From JBHHYR01 sp046757585 (GTDB lineage: Bacteria > Desulfobacterota > Binatia > HRBIN30): a stretch of DNA of 17,983 bases. The notes below the pieces were generated by a model that was not told where the DNA came from, did not search any database, and saw only the letters and a list, made by a program, of their open reading frames with translations. The translations under genes were made by a program, and so were the position numbers. This document shows, in pieces, positions 7,780 to 15,711 of the stretch; position 1 is the stretch's first letter, and each line of letters starts with the position of its first letter. The stretch spans positions 1-17,983 of the forward strand of contig JBHHYR010000060.1 in assembly GCA_046757585.1 (NCBI GenBank), read 5' to 3'.

Positions 7780-9018
7780 TTATTCGCTGATTGGAGCTGC
7801 TGCTCGCCCCGGTGTTGCGGGTGTCAGAGCGGCCGGGGCAACCGGCAGCGCACGCGGCCGCGGGTGGCCGCCGAAATCGACCACGGAGTTTTCGAGCACC
7901 AATTCAAGGGCACGTGACTGCCCGTCGCCGCTGACCTCGATGTGCTCGCTGCCGCTGGGATCAGTCACGACTTCGCCTGCTCTGACCTTCACGGAGTCGA
8001 ACGCGTAGGGCACACCTTCCGCGGCAACGAAAGACGGGCCGTCGGCTATGTGGAAGTGCAGAGAGGGCTCCGTCGCGTTCCCGGCATTGCCCACCTTACC
8101 GAGCACCTGGCCGCGCTCCACCATATCGCCCACCTGCACGGTGATGCTGCCCGGAATCAAGTGGGCGTACATGGCATAGCGTCCGCTGCCGAGGTCGAGG
8201 GAGACCCCGTTGCCCGCTTCCGTGGTGAAATTGATCGGAACAGCGGTCTTTCCACTGTGCGGGGTGTTTTCCGGAATGCCGTCGTTGACGTCGACCACGC
8301 GTCCTGCCGCGACGGCAAGGACATCGGCGCCATAGCAGTGATAACTTTCATTCCTGGTCTCGTCGCCGGCATATGTACGGCCGTCAGCACCGAGTTGGAC
8401 CCAGTCAATCGCGTAGCGTTGGCTGATGGCGGGCTTCCCGTACGCGACACGCAGCGCACGGCGATGCGTGGAGCGGTTCGACGGGCCGTTGCGGGCCAGC
8501 CAGCGGCTACCCTGCAGCGGTGGGCCAATGACCATGAGGGGCACCTGGTTGATCGCCGCCGGCGCCACGTTGGTCTGCAAAGGCGGCTGGTCCGGCAACA
8601 ATGGCTCGAAGGTCAGCTGATGCGACAGCGCGGGTGGCACCGCGGCCAGCGAGGGGAACGTGAGCCACATGAAGGCAATGCTCCGCCGGCCGGGCTCGAG
8701 GATGAGCGGAGCCTGCTGGGCAGCCGCGACACCGATCGGTTCGATCATGCGCGCCAGTGCCTCGCCTTCGAAGCGAGTAACCGCAGCGTGCGGTCCCGAG
8801 ACGGCAATCGACGACAACGTGAGCGGCTGGGAGTTGAAGTTGGTCAAGTGGAGTTCATACACGAGGTCGGCCTTGCCCAGAGCAGACATAGGGGTCGGGG
8901 GCTGTACGATCTCCACCTGCACCTGTGCGGGAGCCGGCGCCTTCGGGGTAGCTTCCTGTGCAGACGTTGCTCGTTGTCCGAACCCGGCAGCCACGATGAC
9001 GATGATCCACCACTTCAT
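7780..9018 (-). CDS. secreted M23-family metallopeptidase
   Basis: A 412-residue exported zinc peptidase, probably a peptidoglycan endopeptidase acting in the periplasm. A signal peptide (1-20, MKWWIIVIVAAGF, cleavage after ATSA) precedes a proline/alanine linker and a beta-rich N-terminal domain (about 33-165) of unknown type. The M23/LytM domain (about 195-355) keeps the zinc ligands His227 and Asp232 (YHCYGADVLAVAAG), His323 of the HFH pair (321-323), and His286 (YAHLIPGS), so it should be active rather than a degenerate LytM activator. The C-terminal tail (385-412) is proline/alanine-rich. The start at 9018 is fixed by AAAGGAG 5 bases upstream and by the signal peptide; the frame runs open further upstream but without recognisable protein. 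It is transcribed away from the glycan operon on the other side of the 390-bp gap. Confidence 0.9.
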   Translation of the reverse strand: MKWWIIVIVAAGFGQRATSAQEATPKAPAPAQVQVEIVQPPTPMSALGKADLVYELHLTNFNSQPLTLSSIAVSGPHAAVTRFEGEALARMIEPIGVAAAQQAPLILEPGRRSIAFMWLTFPSLAAVPPALSHQLTFEPLLPDQPPLQTNVAPAAINQVPLMVIGPPLQGSRWLARNGPSNRSTHRRALRVAYGKPAISQRYAIDWVQLGADGRTYAGDETRNESYHCYGADVLAVAAGRVVDVNDGIPENTPHSGKTAVPINFTTEAGNGVSLDLGSGRYAMYAHLIPGSITVQVGDMVERGQVLGKVGNAGNATEPSLHFHIADGPSFVAAEGVPYAFDSVKVRAGEVVTDPSGSEHIEVSGDGQSRALELVLENSVVDFGGHPRPRALPVAPAALTPATPGRAAAPISE

Positions 9019-9408
9019 GAGCACTCCTTTCGTTGCAACCGTCTGCGCCGGCCGCCGTGCCAACGGCGTTGGATATCCAGCACGCCTGCGCTCCCCGTGC
9101 AAGGCATACGCGGCCCCGGCACGTGCGGCAAGGGGGTGCTTCCGTGCCGGCGCGGCGTCGCGTCCCGCCTGCAACCCAGGGTCCTCCGGTTCAGCCCGCA
9201 CCGCGCCGCCGCGCAAGCGTCTTGGCCGCAGCAGGCGGTTCTGGTATGCACCGCGAGTTCGCTGCTTCACCCGTACGATGGACACATCGCCCCCTTCCCG
9301 CAATCCCATCACGCCGCCGCGGGTCCTCACCGGCAGGCTGGCTGACCGCGCTGGTGCAGGGCACGGCGGGTGTCGCTCCGATGACGTCCGGGCGGGAGCC
9401 GGTTTGCC
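9019..9408. other. 390-bp divergent intergenic region
   Basis: It separates the M23 peptidase (minus) from the glycan operon (plus) and must hold at least one promoter in each direction. I find no convincing gene, RNA or sigma70 promoter in it; the open frames across it are GC-rich noise. A perfect 10-bp palindrome TGGATATCCA (9070-9079) lies about 52 bp before the peptidase start and could be an operator, though a site this short can occur by chance. Confidence 0.4.
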
Positions 9409-9837
9409 GTGACCGGGCGCGTGCGTGCCTGCGCCGCGGTCGGACTCCTGGCGGCGTTCGCACTGTTCTCCGCTGCACGCACACTCCGGCACGCTGCACC
9501 GGTGTTGCTCCGCGGCCGTCTACCGGCCGATCGCATCACGATGAACGAAGGGCGCTTCGCCGCCTTACGAACTGCCCTGGCGGGGCACGGCGTTGTGGGT
9601 TATCTGTCGCCGCTGCCGCCTGACAAGCTCGCGAGCAGTGTACAGGGGATCGCACAATTCTATCTCACCCAGTACGCTCTGGCCCCGGTGATTGTCGTCA
9701 ACGACCCAACCCAGCGGTTCGTGGTCGCCAACTTCTTCGGCCGTGCGGCGCCGCCGGCGCGTGTGCATCGCCCTCACCTGGTGACCGTGCACGATTTCGG
9801 AGGAGGCGTCATCCTCCTCGAGCGGACGGATCCGTGA
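9409..9837 (+). CDS. small N-terminally anchored protein of the glycan operon, unknown function
   Basis: A 142-residue protein with one hydrophobic N-terminal segment (about 8-24) and an exported or periplasmic remainder. I do not know a named family. The motif FYLTQYALAPVIVVND (about 82-97) resembles a QYxLAP pattern that I recall in small proteins next to membrane glycosyltransferases. The start is a GTG at 9409 with GGGAG 10 bases upstream, slightly long spacing; the signal-anchor supports this start. Its stop codon overlaps the GTG of the next gene (GTGA, 9834-9837), which indicates translational coupling with the GT-C enzyme and suggests a partner or accessory subunit. A later start is possible. 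Confidence 0.7.
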   Translation: MTGRVRACAAVGLLAAFALFSAARTLRHAAPVLLRGRLPADRITMNEGRFAALRTALAGHGVVGYLSPLPPDKLASSVQGIAQFYLTQYALAPVIVVNDPTQRFVVANFFGRAAPPARVHRPHLVTVHDFGGGVILLERTDP

Positions 9838-11330
9838 CCGGCACCGCGCTCGTTGCGCTACTCGCCCCGGTGGCGACCGGTTTCTTTCTCCTCTGTGGCC
9901 TCTGGCCAGAGCGGCGTGCGATCAGGTCTCAACTTCTTCTCAAACTGTCGCTCGCCGTCGGCGTGGGCTGGGGGATAGCATCGTGCCTCTTCTTTCTGTG
10001 CTTACCGCTGTTCACCCCCGTACGACGGGCGCTGGTGATCTTCGACGTGCTGTCGTTTCTGCTGGCACTGGGGGTCTATTTCACCACGCGTTCCACGCGT
10101 CCACCGCAGCGCCGAGCCGGCCAGCAGCCAACCCCACGCTCCGCGCTTTCCTGGTTGCTCGCGTTGCTGTTCTGCCTCATCGCCTTGTCCGCCGCCGCCG
10201 TGTACGCGGCGGCGGTCATGCGGCACCCGCACGGCGGGTGGGATGCGTGGGCGATCTGGAATCTCCGTGCCAGGTTTCTGGCCCGGGGTGGAGTGCACTG
10301 GCGGGATGCATTTGCCGGGCAGCTCGCCTGGTCCCATCCCGACTATCCACTTCTGCTTCCGGGGCTCGTCGCGCGGGTATGGGCGTACGTCGGGTCCGAG
10401 GCGCGGCTCGTCCCGATCCTGATTTCATTCCTGTTCTGCACCGCCACCGTTGCGCTCGCTGTAGCGTCCGTTACCGTGCTCCGCGGCCGCAGCCAAGGCT
10501 TGCTTGCTGGCGTGTGCCTGCTGGCGTGTCCGCCGTTCGTCGGCCAGGCCGCGTTGCAATACGCCGATGTGCCGGTGGGCTACTTTGTGCTCGCTGCGCT
10601 GGTTCTGTGCGCATGCCACGACTGGTTCACCCAGGCAGACGCTCGCTTCCTCTTCTGGGCCGGCGTCATGGCTGGGCTGGCCGCGTGGACGAAGAACGAG
10701 GGTCTGCTCTACCTCGTGTCGATCGTCCTCGTGCGCGTCGCGTTCGCGTTCGGCTGGCGTTCTGCTGCTGGTAGGCGGCTCGGGTGGTTTGTGCTCGGGG
10801 CTCTTCCCATCCTCGCCGTCATCACGCTCTTCAAGACCCAGCTTGCGCCGCCGAATGATCTGCTGGCAAACGGGGGCTGGAACGTCACGGCAGCGAAGCT
10901 GGCAGATGTCGGGCGCTACGAGCAAGTGATCCGGGCGTTCGCTGCGCAGTGGATGCGATTCGGTGGCGGCATATTCGTGATCCTCGTTTGCTACGCTGTG
11001 TTCGCGGGCCGATCCTCGGACCCGCTCAGTCGTCTGCCGGCGGCAGCGACGTCTGCCGTACTGGCTGTGACCGTCACCGGTTTCATTGGTGTGTATATCG
11101 TCAGCCCGCATCCGCTGAGCTGGCATCTCAGGAACTCGCTGCTGCGGATATTCGTGCAGCTCTGGCCTAGCATCGTTTTCGTGTTCTTCCTCGCCGTGGC
11201 CACGCCCGAAGAACGTGCCCGGGGTGCGCGGAGACTGCGGCGCGGGGCAGCGCTCACGACGCCGCGCCGAGCCCAGCTGGGGGCGAGCGTGCTCCCAGCA
11301 AGCTCACGCTTGTTGCAGAGGGCGGATTGA
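9834..11330 (+). CDS. polytopic GT-C-type glycosyltransferase (GT39/ArnT-like)
   Basis: A 498-residue inner-membrane protein with about 12 hydrophobic segments spread to residue 470. It should transfer a sugar from a polyprenyl-phosphate donor on the periplasmic face. The first large loop holds GGWDAWAIWNLRARF (134-148), with Asp137 in the place of the GT-C catalytic acidic residue, followed by SHPDYPLLLP (167-176). ADVP (244-247) and WTKNEG (285-290) are further conserved motifs of this group. The C-terminal about 30 residues are basic and poorly structured. The GTG start at 9834 overlaps the previous stop and is the only start that keeps the first membrane helix intact. Its stop (TGA, 11328-11330) shares a base with the ATG of the next glycosyltransferase. 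The two GT2 enzymes downstream could build its lipid-linked donor or acceptor. Confidence 0.85.
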   Translation: MTGTALVALLAPVATGFFLLCGLWPERRAIRSQLLLKLSLAVGVGWGIASCLFFLCLPLFTPVRRALVIFDVLSFLLALGVYFTTRSTRPPQRRAGQQPTPRSALSWLLALLFCLIALSAAAVYAAAVMRHPHGGWDAWAIWNLRARFLARGGVHWRDAFAGQLAWSHPDYPLLLPGLVARVWAYVGSEARLVPILISFLFCTATVALAVASVTVLRGRSQGLLAGVCLLACPPFVGQAALQYADVPVGYFVLAALVLCACHDWFTQADARFLFWAGVMAGLAAWTKNEGLLYLVSIVLVRVAFAFGWRSAAGRRLGWFVLGALPILAVITLFKTQLAPPNDLLANGGWNVTAAKLADVGRYEQVIRAFAAQWMRFGGGIFVILVCYAVFAGRSSDPLSRLPAAATSAVLAVTVTGFIGVYIVSPHPLSWHLRNSLLRIFVQLWPSIVFVFFLAVATPEERARGARRLRRGAALTTPRRAQLGASVLPASSRLLQRAD

Positions 11331-12436
11331 TGGCAACCTCGTTCCAGATGCTCCAAGGCGTTCCACCGGGCACTGGCAACACTGGGGACACGGCGGCGCT
11401 TCTCGATCTGGATCCCGGCATTCCGGCAACAGCGATTGTCGTCAACTGGAACGGCCGCGACCATCTTGAAGGCTGCCTCGGCTCGCTGCTGCAGCAAACG
11501 CTGCCGGGGCCAGAGGTCCTGCTCGTCGACAACGGCTCCACGGACGGTTCGCTCGCCTTCGCACGCGAGCGTTTTGGTGATTCGATTCGCATCCTGACAC
11601 ACGCAACCAACCTCGGATACGGCAGCGCGTTGAACGCCGGCATCCGGGCGGCGCGTGGCCGCTACCTGTTCGCCCTGAACAACGACACGGAGGTCGCGCC
11701 GGGCTGTCTGGCGGCGCTGGTGGGCGCCGCCGATGAGCATCCCAGCGCCGGCAGCTTCGCACCGAAGATTCTCTCCTTTGATGCGCGCAACGTCATCGAC
11801 AACGCGGGGCATGTCCTCTACCCGGACGGCGTGAGTCGCGGGCGCGGCCGCCTGGAAACGGATCGGGGCCAGTACGATCGCGAGGAGGACATTCTCCTGC
11901 CAAGCGGCTGTGCCGTCCTGCTCCGGCGCGAGATGCTGGTTGACATCGGTCTCTTTGACGAAGATCTGTTTGCCTACTGTGAAGACACCGACCTGGGCTT
12001 GCGTGCCCAGCTGGCGGGCTGGCGCTGCCGGTATGTGCCGGCGGCGCGGGTGTATCACAAGTACTCCGCCTCGACGGCCGGCTACTCGCCGCTCAAAGCG
12101 TACCTGGTGGAGCGCAACCGGGCGTGGGTGGCCCTCAAATGTCTGCCCGCTCCCATCCTGGTGCTCAGTCCCGTGTTCACGCTGTTGCGCCTCGGGGCCC
12201 AGGCGATCGGGGCGCTCACCCGTCGGGGCGCCGCTGGCCGGTTCGTCGGCGACCATTCCCTGGGCACGTTGCTCGGCGTGTTCTTCCGGGCGGTCACCGC
12301 GGCCGCCCGTGGCTTGCCGCACGCCTGGCGCAAGCGCCGCGCCATTCAGCGCCGCCGGCGCATCCCGATCCGCAGCACTCTGGCGTGGATCACTCGCTAC
12401 GGGATGGGCGTGCGCGAGATCGCGCTGAAGGACTGA
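11330..12436 (+). CDS. GT2 glycosyltransferase, rhamnosyltransferase (WbbL)-like
   Basis: A 368-residue cytoplasmic or membrane-associated inverting glycosyltransferase. GT-A motifs are clear: AIVVNWNGRDHL (35-46), VDNGSTDGS (66-74), the nucleotide-sugar/metal motif NNDTE (117-121), PSGCAVLLRR (191-200), and the acceptor-side EDTDLGLRAQLAGW (218-231). YLVERNR (258-264), followed by hydrophobic and very basic C-terminal stretches, suggests membrane attachment. This pattern is typical of dTDP-rhamnose or related hexosyltransferases of O-antigen and exopolysaccharide pathways; the sugar is not determined. The ATG at 11330 lies in a TGATG overlap with the previous stop and has GAGGG about 8 bases upstream. 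A TTG one codon earlier is less likely. Confidence 0.9.
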   Translation: MATSFQMLQGVPPGTGNTGDTAALLDLDPGIPATAIVVNWNGRDHLEGCLGSLLQQTLPGPEVLLVDNGSTDGSLAFARERFGDSIRILTHATNLGYGSALNAGIRAARGRYLFALNNDTEVAPGCLAALVGAADEHPSAGSFAPKILSFDARNVIDNAGHVLYPDGVSRGRGRLETDRGQYDREEDILLPSGCAVLLRREMLVDIGLFDEDLFAYCEDTDLGLRAQLAGWRCRYVPAARVYHKYSASTAGYSPLKAYLVERNRAWVALKCLPAPILVLSPVFTLLRLGAQAIGALTRRGAAGRFVGDHSLGTLLGVFFRAVTAAARGLPHAWRKRRAIQRRRRIPIRSTLAWITRYGMGVREIALKD

Positions 12437-12441
12437 CCGGC

Positions 12442-13128
12442 ATGCGCGTGCTCATCGTGGTGCCAACGTACAACGAAGCGGCGAGTATCAGTACGGTGAT
12501 TGCCGGCGTGCGCAGCGCCTTCGGCGGCGACATTGCGGTCGTCGACGACGGATCCACGGACGATACGGCGACCGTCGCGCGCCGGCACGACGTCATCATC
12601 CTACGCCATCCCTGCAACCTCGGAATCGGAGCTGCCGTGCAGACCGGCTTTCTGTATGCGATCGCGCACGACTACGACGCGGTGATCCGTTTGGACGGGG
12701 ACGGTCAGCACGATCCGTCATACATCCCAGGGTTTGTGGAGCAACTCGCCGCGGGCCGGGCTGACATTGTGGTGGGGTCTCGCTTTCTGGCACGCCGCGG
12801 GTACCAGTCGACCCTCGTCCGGCGTGTGGGGATTGTGATCCTCGGCATCTTGGGCACCGCCGTCGGCGCCCGTGTCACCGATCCCACCTCCGGCTACTGG
12901 GCGCTCAACCGCCGCGCCTTGCAGGTGCTGGCCAAGTTTCAGCCCGACGATTACCCGGAAACCCAGTCACTGCTGCTGGCAGCGCGGGCCGGATGCCGCA
13001 TCGAAGAGCTCCCGGTGGTGATGCACGCGCGAGCTGCGGGGCGCTCGTCGATCGACGTACTCCACTCGGGCTTCTACATGGTGAAGGTCATTCTCGCCGT
13101 TTTGATCGAGCGATTACGCCGGCGTTGA
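12442..13128 (+). CDS. GT2 glycosyltransferase, DPM1/polyprenyl-phosphate sugar synthase-like
   Basis: A 228-residue single-domain GT-A enzyme. VVPTYNE (6-12), VDDGSTD (34-40), RLDGDGQHDP (83-92) and DPTSGYWALNRRAL (147-160) place it with the dolichyl-phosphate-mannose synthase-like GT2 group, which makes polyprenyl-phosphate sugars. It has no clear C-terminal transmembrane helix pair, so it would act at the cytoplasmic face, perhaps held there by the small DUF2304 membrane protein encoded next. The ATG at 12442 lies 5 bp after the previous stop, with AAGGA 9 bases upstream. In-frame sequence upstream to 12124 is a shadow of the preceding glycosyltransferase and is excluded. Confidence 0.9.
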   Translation: MRVLIVVPTYNEAASISTVIAGVRSAFGGDIAVVDDGSTDDTATVARRHDVIILRHPCNLGIGAAVQTGFLYAIAHDYDAVIRLDGDGQHDPSYIPGFVEQLAAGRADIVVGSRFLARRGYQSTLVRRVGIVILGILGTAVGARVTDPTSGYWALNRRALQVLAKFQPDDYPETQSLLLAARAGCRIEELPVVMHARAAGRSSIDVLHSGFYMVKVILAVLIERLRRR

Positions 13129-13160
13129 CGCTGCAGCGCCGCCTGGAGGAGGTCAACCCC

Positions 13161-13544
13161 ATGCAAGCTTACGCGTATTCCCAGATGTACATCCTGCGAG
13201 TGCTTGCCGTCGCGTTCAGCCTCACCCTGATCGCGTTCATCGTCGAGGCCATCCGCCGCAACCGCCTCAACGAGCGCTACGCCATTCTCTGGCTGGGCGC
13301 GGGGGCTGCGTTGTTGGGGCTCTCGCTGTACCGACCGTTGCTCGATTGGATCGCCGTGCGTCTCGGGGTCAGTTACCCCCCCTCACTGCTCTTTCTGGTC
13401 GCCTTCGTCTTCCTGCTCGGCATCGTTCTGCACTACTCGCTGGTGCTGTCATCCCATCGCGACTCGATCCGCCGGCTGGCGCAGTCGGTCGCCCTGCTCG
13501 AACGTGCGTTGCAGGAACGAAGCACGCCGCCGCTGGCACGCTAG
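13161..13544 (+). CDS. DUF2304 family small membrane protein
   Basis: A 127-residue protein with three hydrophobic segments (about 10-28, 44-62 and 74-93) and a predicted helical, charged C-terminus (100-122, SIRRLAQSVALLERAL). NRLNERYAILWLGAG (35-49), PPSLLFLVAFVFLLGI (74-89) and the IRRLAQ..ALLE end match DUF2304 as I know it. This family is commonly encoded right after a DPM1-like GT2 gene, as here, and is thought to partner or anchor it. The start ATG at 13161 has a strong GGAGGAGG 8 bases upstream. It is the last gene of the tight glycan operon. Confidence 0.85.
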   Translation: MQAYAYSQMYILRVLAVAFSLTLIAFIVEAIRRNRLNERYAILWLGAGAALLGLSLYRPLLDWIAVRLGVSYPPSLLFLVAFVFLLGIVLHYSLVLSSHRDSIRRLAQSVALLERALQERSTPPLAR

Positions 13545-13658
13545 CGCGTCACACGGCCCGTCTTGCTGTCCCCCGGCGGCAGCGGGGCCGCGCTCCGTAG
13601 CGCGGGTGGCCGCCGGTGCATACAACCAGTCCCGTTGACTCCACGAGCGGCACGCACT

Positions 13659-14456
13659 ATGCGCTCAGGCGTGGCGGCAGGAAACCGAACGTGGCGGCGG
13701 GCAATTGTGACCGGCGGGGCCAGCGGCATCGGCCGCTGCTTTGCTGAGCACCTGGCTGCGCAGGGAACCGCAGTGGGCCTGCTCGATGTGTCAGTCGATG
13801 GGCTTGCAGCAGTCGCAGAAACCATTCGGGCGCGCGGCCAGCGGGTCGAGGTGCATGCAGCTGACGTGAGCGCCGACGCAGAGGTGACCGCTGCGGTTGG
13901 TGAGCTTGTCAGCCGGCTCGGCGGCCTCGACTTCCTGGTACACTGCGCCGCCATCCTCGGCCCGGGCCACTTCGCCGACCAACCAGCCGCCGTGTTCGAC
14001 CACGTCATCCGCGTCGACTTGCTCGGGACGGCCAACGTTGTCCGTGCCGCACTACCCGCCTTGCGGCAGGCGGGAGGGGCGATCGTCTGCCTCGCGTCCA
14101 CCGCCGCCGTCCACGGCTGGCCCACCCTCGGGGCATACTCCACCGCTAAGTGTGGCGTTGCGGGGTTCTGCGACGCGGTGCGCTCGGAACTCGCCCGGGA
14201 CGGTGTGACCCTAACGGCCGTGTTCCCCCTGTTGATCGACACACCCTTGCTCAAGGCGGCAGACATTCCGCCCATCTTGAAGGTGGGCCGGCGCCTCCCC
14301 CCGCAGGCAGTCGTGGACAAGACCCTGGCGGGCGTCGCACGCCGCCGCCCGCGCGTGTTCATTCCAGGAAGCGTCAGGCTGATCGCTGCCCTGCACAGCC
14401 TCGCCCCGTCCCTGCTCGACTGGTGGGGCAGGCGGTTCGGGCTGGCCCGCACCTAG
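13659..14456 (+). CDS. short-chain dehydrogenase/reductase (classical SDR)
   Basis: A 265-residue NAD(P)-dependent oxidoreductase. The Rossmann glycine motif TGGASGIG spans 18-25, the coenzyme-selecting region is LLDVS (41-45), and the catalytic Ser147, Tyr160 and Lys164 (YSTAK) are present. The usual NNAG after strand 4 is replaced by HCAA (95-98), a permitted but uncommon variant. The C-terminal VFIPGSVRLIAALHSL followed by a tryptophan pair and basic end suggests an amphipathic membrane-touching helix, as in SDRs acting on lipids. The ATG at 13659 is chosen from homology to SDR N-termini; no strong Shine-Dalgarno is visible, and the longer frame from 13563 is improbable. It follows the glycan operon after 114 bp, so co-transcription is possible but unproven. 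The substrate is unknown. Confidence 0.87.
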   Translation: MRSGVAAGNRTWRRAIVTGGASGIGRCFAEHLAAQGTAVGLLDVSVDGLAAVAETIRARGQRVEVHAADVSADAEVTAAVGELVSRLGGLDFLVHCAAILGPGHFADQPAAVFDHVIRVDLLGTANVVRAALPALRQAGGAIVCLASTAAVHGWPTLGAYSTAKCGVAGFCDAVRSELARDGVTLTAVFPLLIDTPLLKAADIPPILKVGRRLPPQAVVDKTLAGVARRRPRVFIPGSVRLIAALHSLAPSLLDWWGRRFGLART

Positions 14457-14491
14457 CAGCCCGGGCCGAGCAGCGGGGGGCGCCGTGCCGT

Positions 14492-14845
14492 TCAGCCACA
14501 CCAGCCCCACTTGCGTTTGTTCGCCTCGATCTCTTCAGCCGTCGGCTTGGGTTTTTGTTCCTGCTTGCACACTTCAAAGTCGCTCGTATACTCCATCATC
14601 TTGTAGTTGAGCGGTGTGTCGTCCGCGAACACCTCCGGTACAGCCGCTTCTTCAAAAATCGCCTGCCACGGGCATTCAGGCTCACAGGCACCACAGTCGA
14701 TGCATTCGTCAGGGTGAATGTACAGCTGGTTGGGAAAGGTGTCCGTATCCGTGCCGGTGTACCGATAGATGCAATCCACCGGGCACACCGCCACGCAGGC
14801 GGTGTCCACACAATCTCTGCACAACCGGGTAATGATGTAAGCCAT
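14492..14845 (-). CDS. fdxA: 7Fe ferredoxin, FdxA-like
   Basis: A 117-residue soluble electron carrier with one [3Fe-4S] and one [4Fe-4S] cluster. The N-terminal motif C9..C12....C17...C21 and the second motif C48..C51..C54...C58 match the Azotobacter-type 7Fe pattern: C9, C17 and C58 should bind the 3Fe cluster, C21, C48, C51 and C54 the 4Fe cluster, with C12 unbound. An insert of about 9 residues (YTGTDTDTFPNQ) sits between the motifs, and two extra cysteines (93 and 116) lie in the tail, making it slightly longer than usual. The start is certain: AAGGAGGAGGAG directly precedes the ATG. The stop codon of the Rrf2 gene is embedded just before this ribosome-binding site, so the two genes form one operon. 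Confidence 0.92.
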   Translation of the reverse strand: MAYIITRLCRDCVDTACVAVCPVDCIYRYTGTDTDTFPNQLYIHPDECIDCGACEPECPWQAIFEEAAVPEVFADDTPLNYKMMEYTSDFEVCKQEQKPKPTAEEIEANKRKWGWCG

Positions 14846-14856
14846 CTCCTCCTCCT

Positions 14857-15327
14857 TCAGTTCACCTTATGAGCGTGTCGCCAGCCTTGCGGTGGTTGCT
14901 CCCGCAGGCGCAGCACCAACCCATGTCGGTCGGCGATGTCGCCGATCGAAATGTTCTCGAGATACGCTCCTAGCATCTGCTGGGCACCGCTCCAAATATC
15001 AATCTGCGTACACACGTTCGCGAAGCAGCAAAAGCCTTCACCCCGGTGGACACAGTCGATCAAGGACAGCTCGCCTTCGACGCTCTCATAGACGGCGCGG
15101 ATGGAGATCTGCCGCGCCGAACGGCCAAGGCGAAACCCGCCGCGGGCGCCGGAAATCGACTGCAGGAAGCCTGCACTGACCAGGGCCCGCAAGATCTTCG
15201 ACAGGAAGTGCCGCGGGATGTTTTGCCGCTCCTCGATCTCCGAGCGCGGAATCACCCGTTCTTGTGGCTGCGCGGCCAGATAACACAGCGCCCGCACCGC
15301 GTAGTCCACCCGCCGGCCCACGTTCAT
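14857..15327 (-). CDS. Rrf2-family transcriptional regulator (probable Fe-S sensor)
   Basis: A 156-residue winged-helix repressor of the IscR/NsrR/CymR family. The start MNVGRRVDYAVRALCYLA (1-18) is the standard Rrf2 opening. The recognition helix region is about 38-55 (PRHFLSKILRALVSAGF), followed by the wing SGARGGFRLGR (59-69). Candidate cluster ligands are Cys92, Cys100/Cys101 and Cys106. The spacing (7 then 4-5 residues) differs from the Cys-x5-Cys-x5-Cys of IscR, so the cluster type is open. An in-frame ATG at 15393 or a longer start is possible; none has a good ribosome-binding site, and the family alignment favours 15327. It ends 11 bp before the ferredoxin ATG, so it probably controls its own operon in response to Fe-S status, NO or redox stress. 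Confidence 0.88.
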   Translation of the reverse strand: MNVGRRVDYAVRALCYLAAQPQERVIPRSEIEERQNIPRHFLSKILRALVSAGFLQSISGARGGFRLGRSARQISIRAVYESVEGELSLIDCVHRGEGFCCFANVCTQIDIWSGAQQMLGAYLENISIGDIADRHGLVLRLREQPPQGWRHAHKVN

Positions 15328-15526
15328 GATCGAGCTTCGCCGGCTGTCGGTCGGCCCGGCAGCCCGCTCCGGCGTCGGCTTGCGCGCAGGCATCGGCTTA
15401 GTACGCACCACGACACTCCGCGACCGCCAGCCCGGCGACTGGCCACAATGACGCGTCCCACATCTGCGCTGGCTGCGGCAACATTGGCAGTGGCCGACCG
15501 ATCGATTCTCGCGTATCAACCGGCCT

Positions 15527-15541
15527 CCCCATCATCTGGGG
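15527..15541. promoter_or_regulatory. inverted repeat at the expected transcription start
   Basis: CCCCA-TCATC-TGGGG is a perfect 5-bp inverted repeat abutting the -10 box of the promoter above and covering the expected start site. That is a position where a repressor such as the Rrf2 protein could bind for autoregulation. It does not match the IscR type-1 consensus I remember. A direct repeat TAGAC-CGC-TAGAC lies within the promoter spacer. Confidence 0.35.
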
Positions 15542-15571
15542 AATATAGACCGCTAGACTCCGTGACGTCAA
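15542..15571 (-). promoter_or_regulatory. sigma70-like promoter for the Rrf2-ferredoxin operon
   Basis: On the minus strand TTGACG (15571-15566) is followed after 18 bases by TATATT (15547-15542), a good -35/-10 pair. Transcription would start near 15535, leaving a leader of about 205 nt before the chosen Rrf2 ATG (about 140 nt for the ATG at 15393). Confidence 0.55.
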
Positions 15572-15711
15572 CGCGCCTGCTGCCTGCTCCTCGCGAAGCC
15601 AGTCCATCACCCGCCGCCGGAGGCGGCCGGCTTCAAGGTCTCGCCGCGCTGTACAGCCGCTCGCCTTCCGGTTAGCGTACGGGTACACAGTGCCGAGCAA
15701 AGGAGGAAGCG

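Noticed and set aside
9019..9492. N-terminal extension of the M23 peptidase to 9492
   Set aside because: The added residues are Arg/Ala-rich with no homology, and the start at 9018 has a strong ribosome-binding site followed at once by a signal peptide.
10991..12322. 443-codon minus-strand frame across the glycosyltransferases
   Set aside because: Antisense to genes with clear GT-C and GT2 motifs; its translation is low-complexity Arg/Gln/Ala sequence.
15677..15686. GTAC-GG-GTAC inverted repeat before the small membrane protein
   Set aside because: Arms of only 4 bp in GC-rich DNA; too short to call an operator without conservation data.
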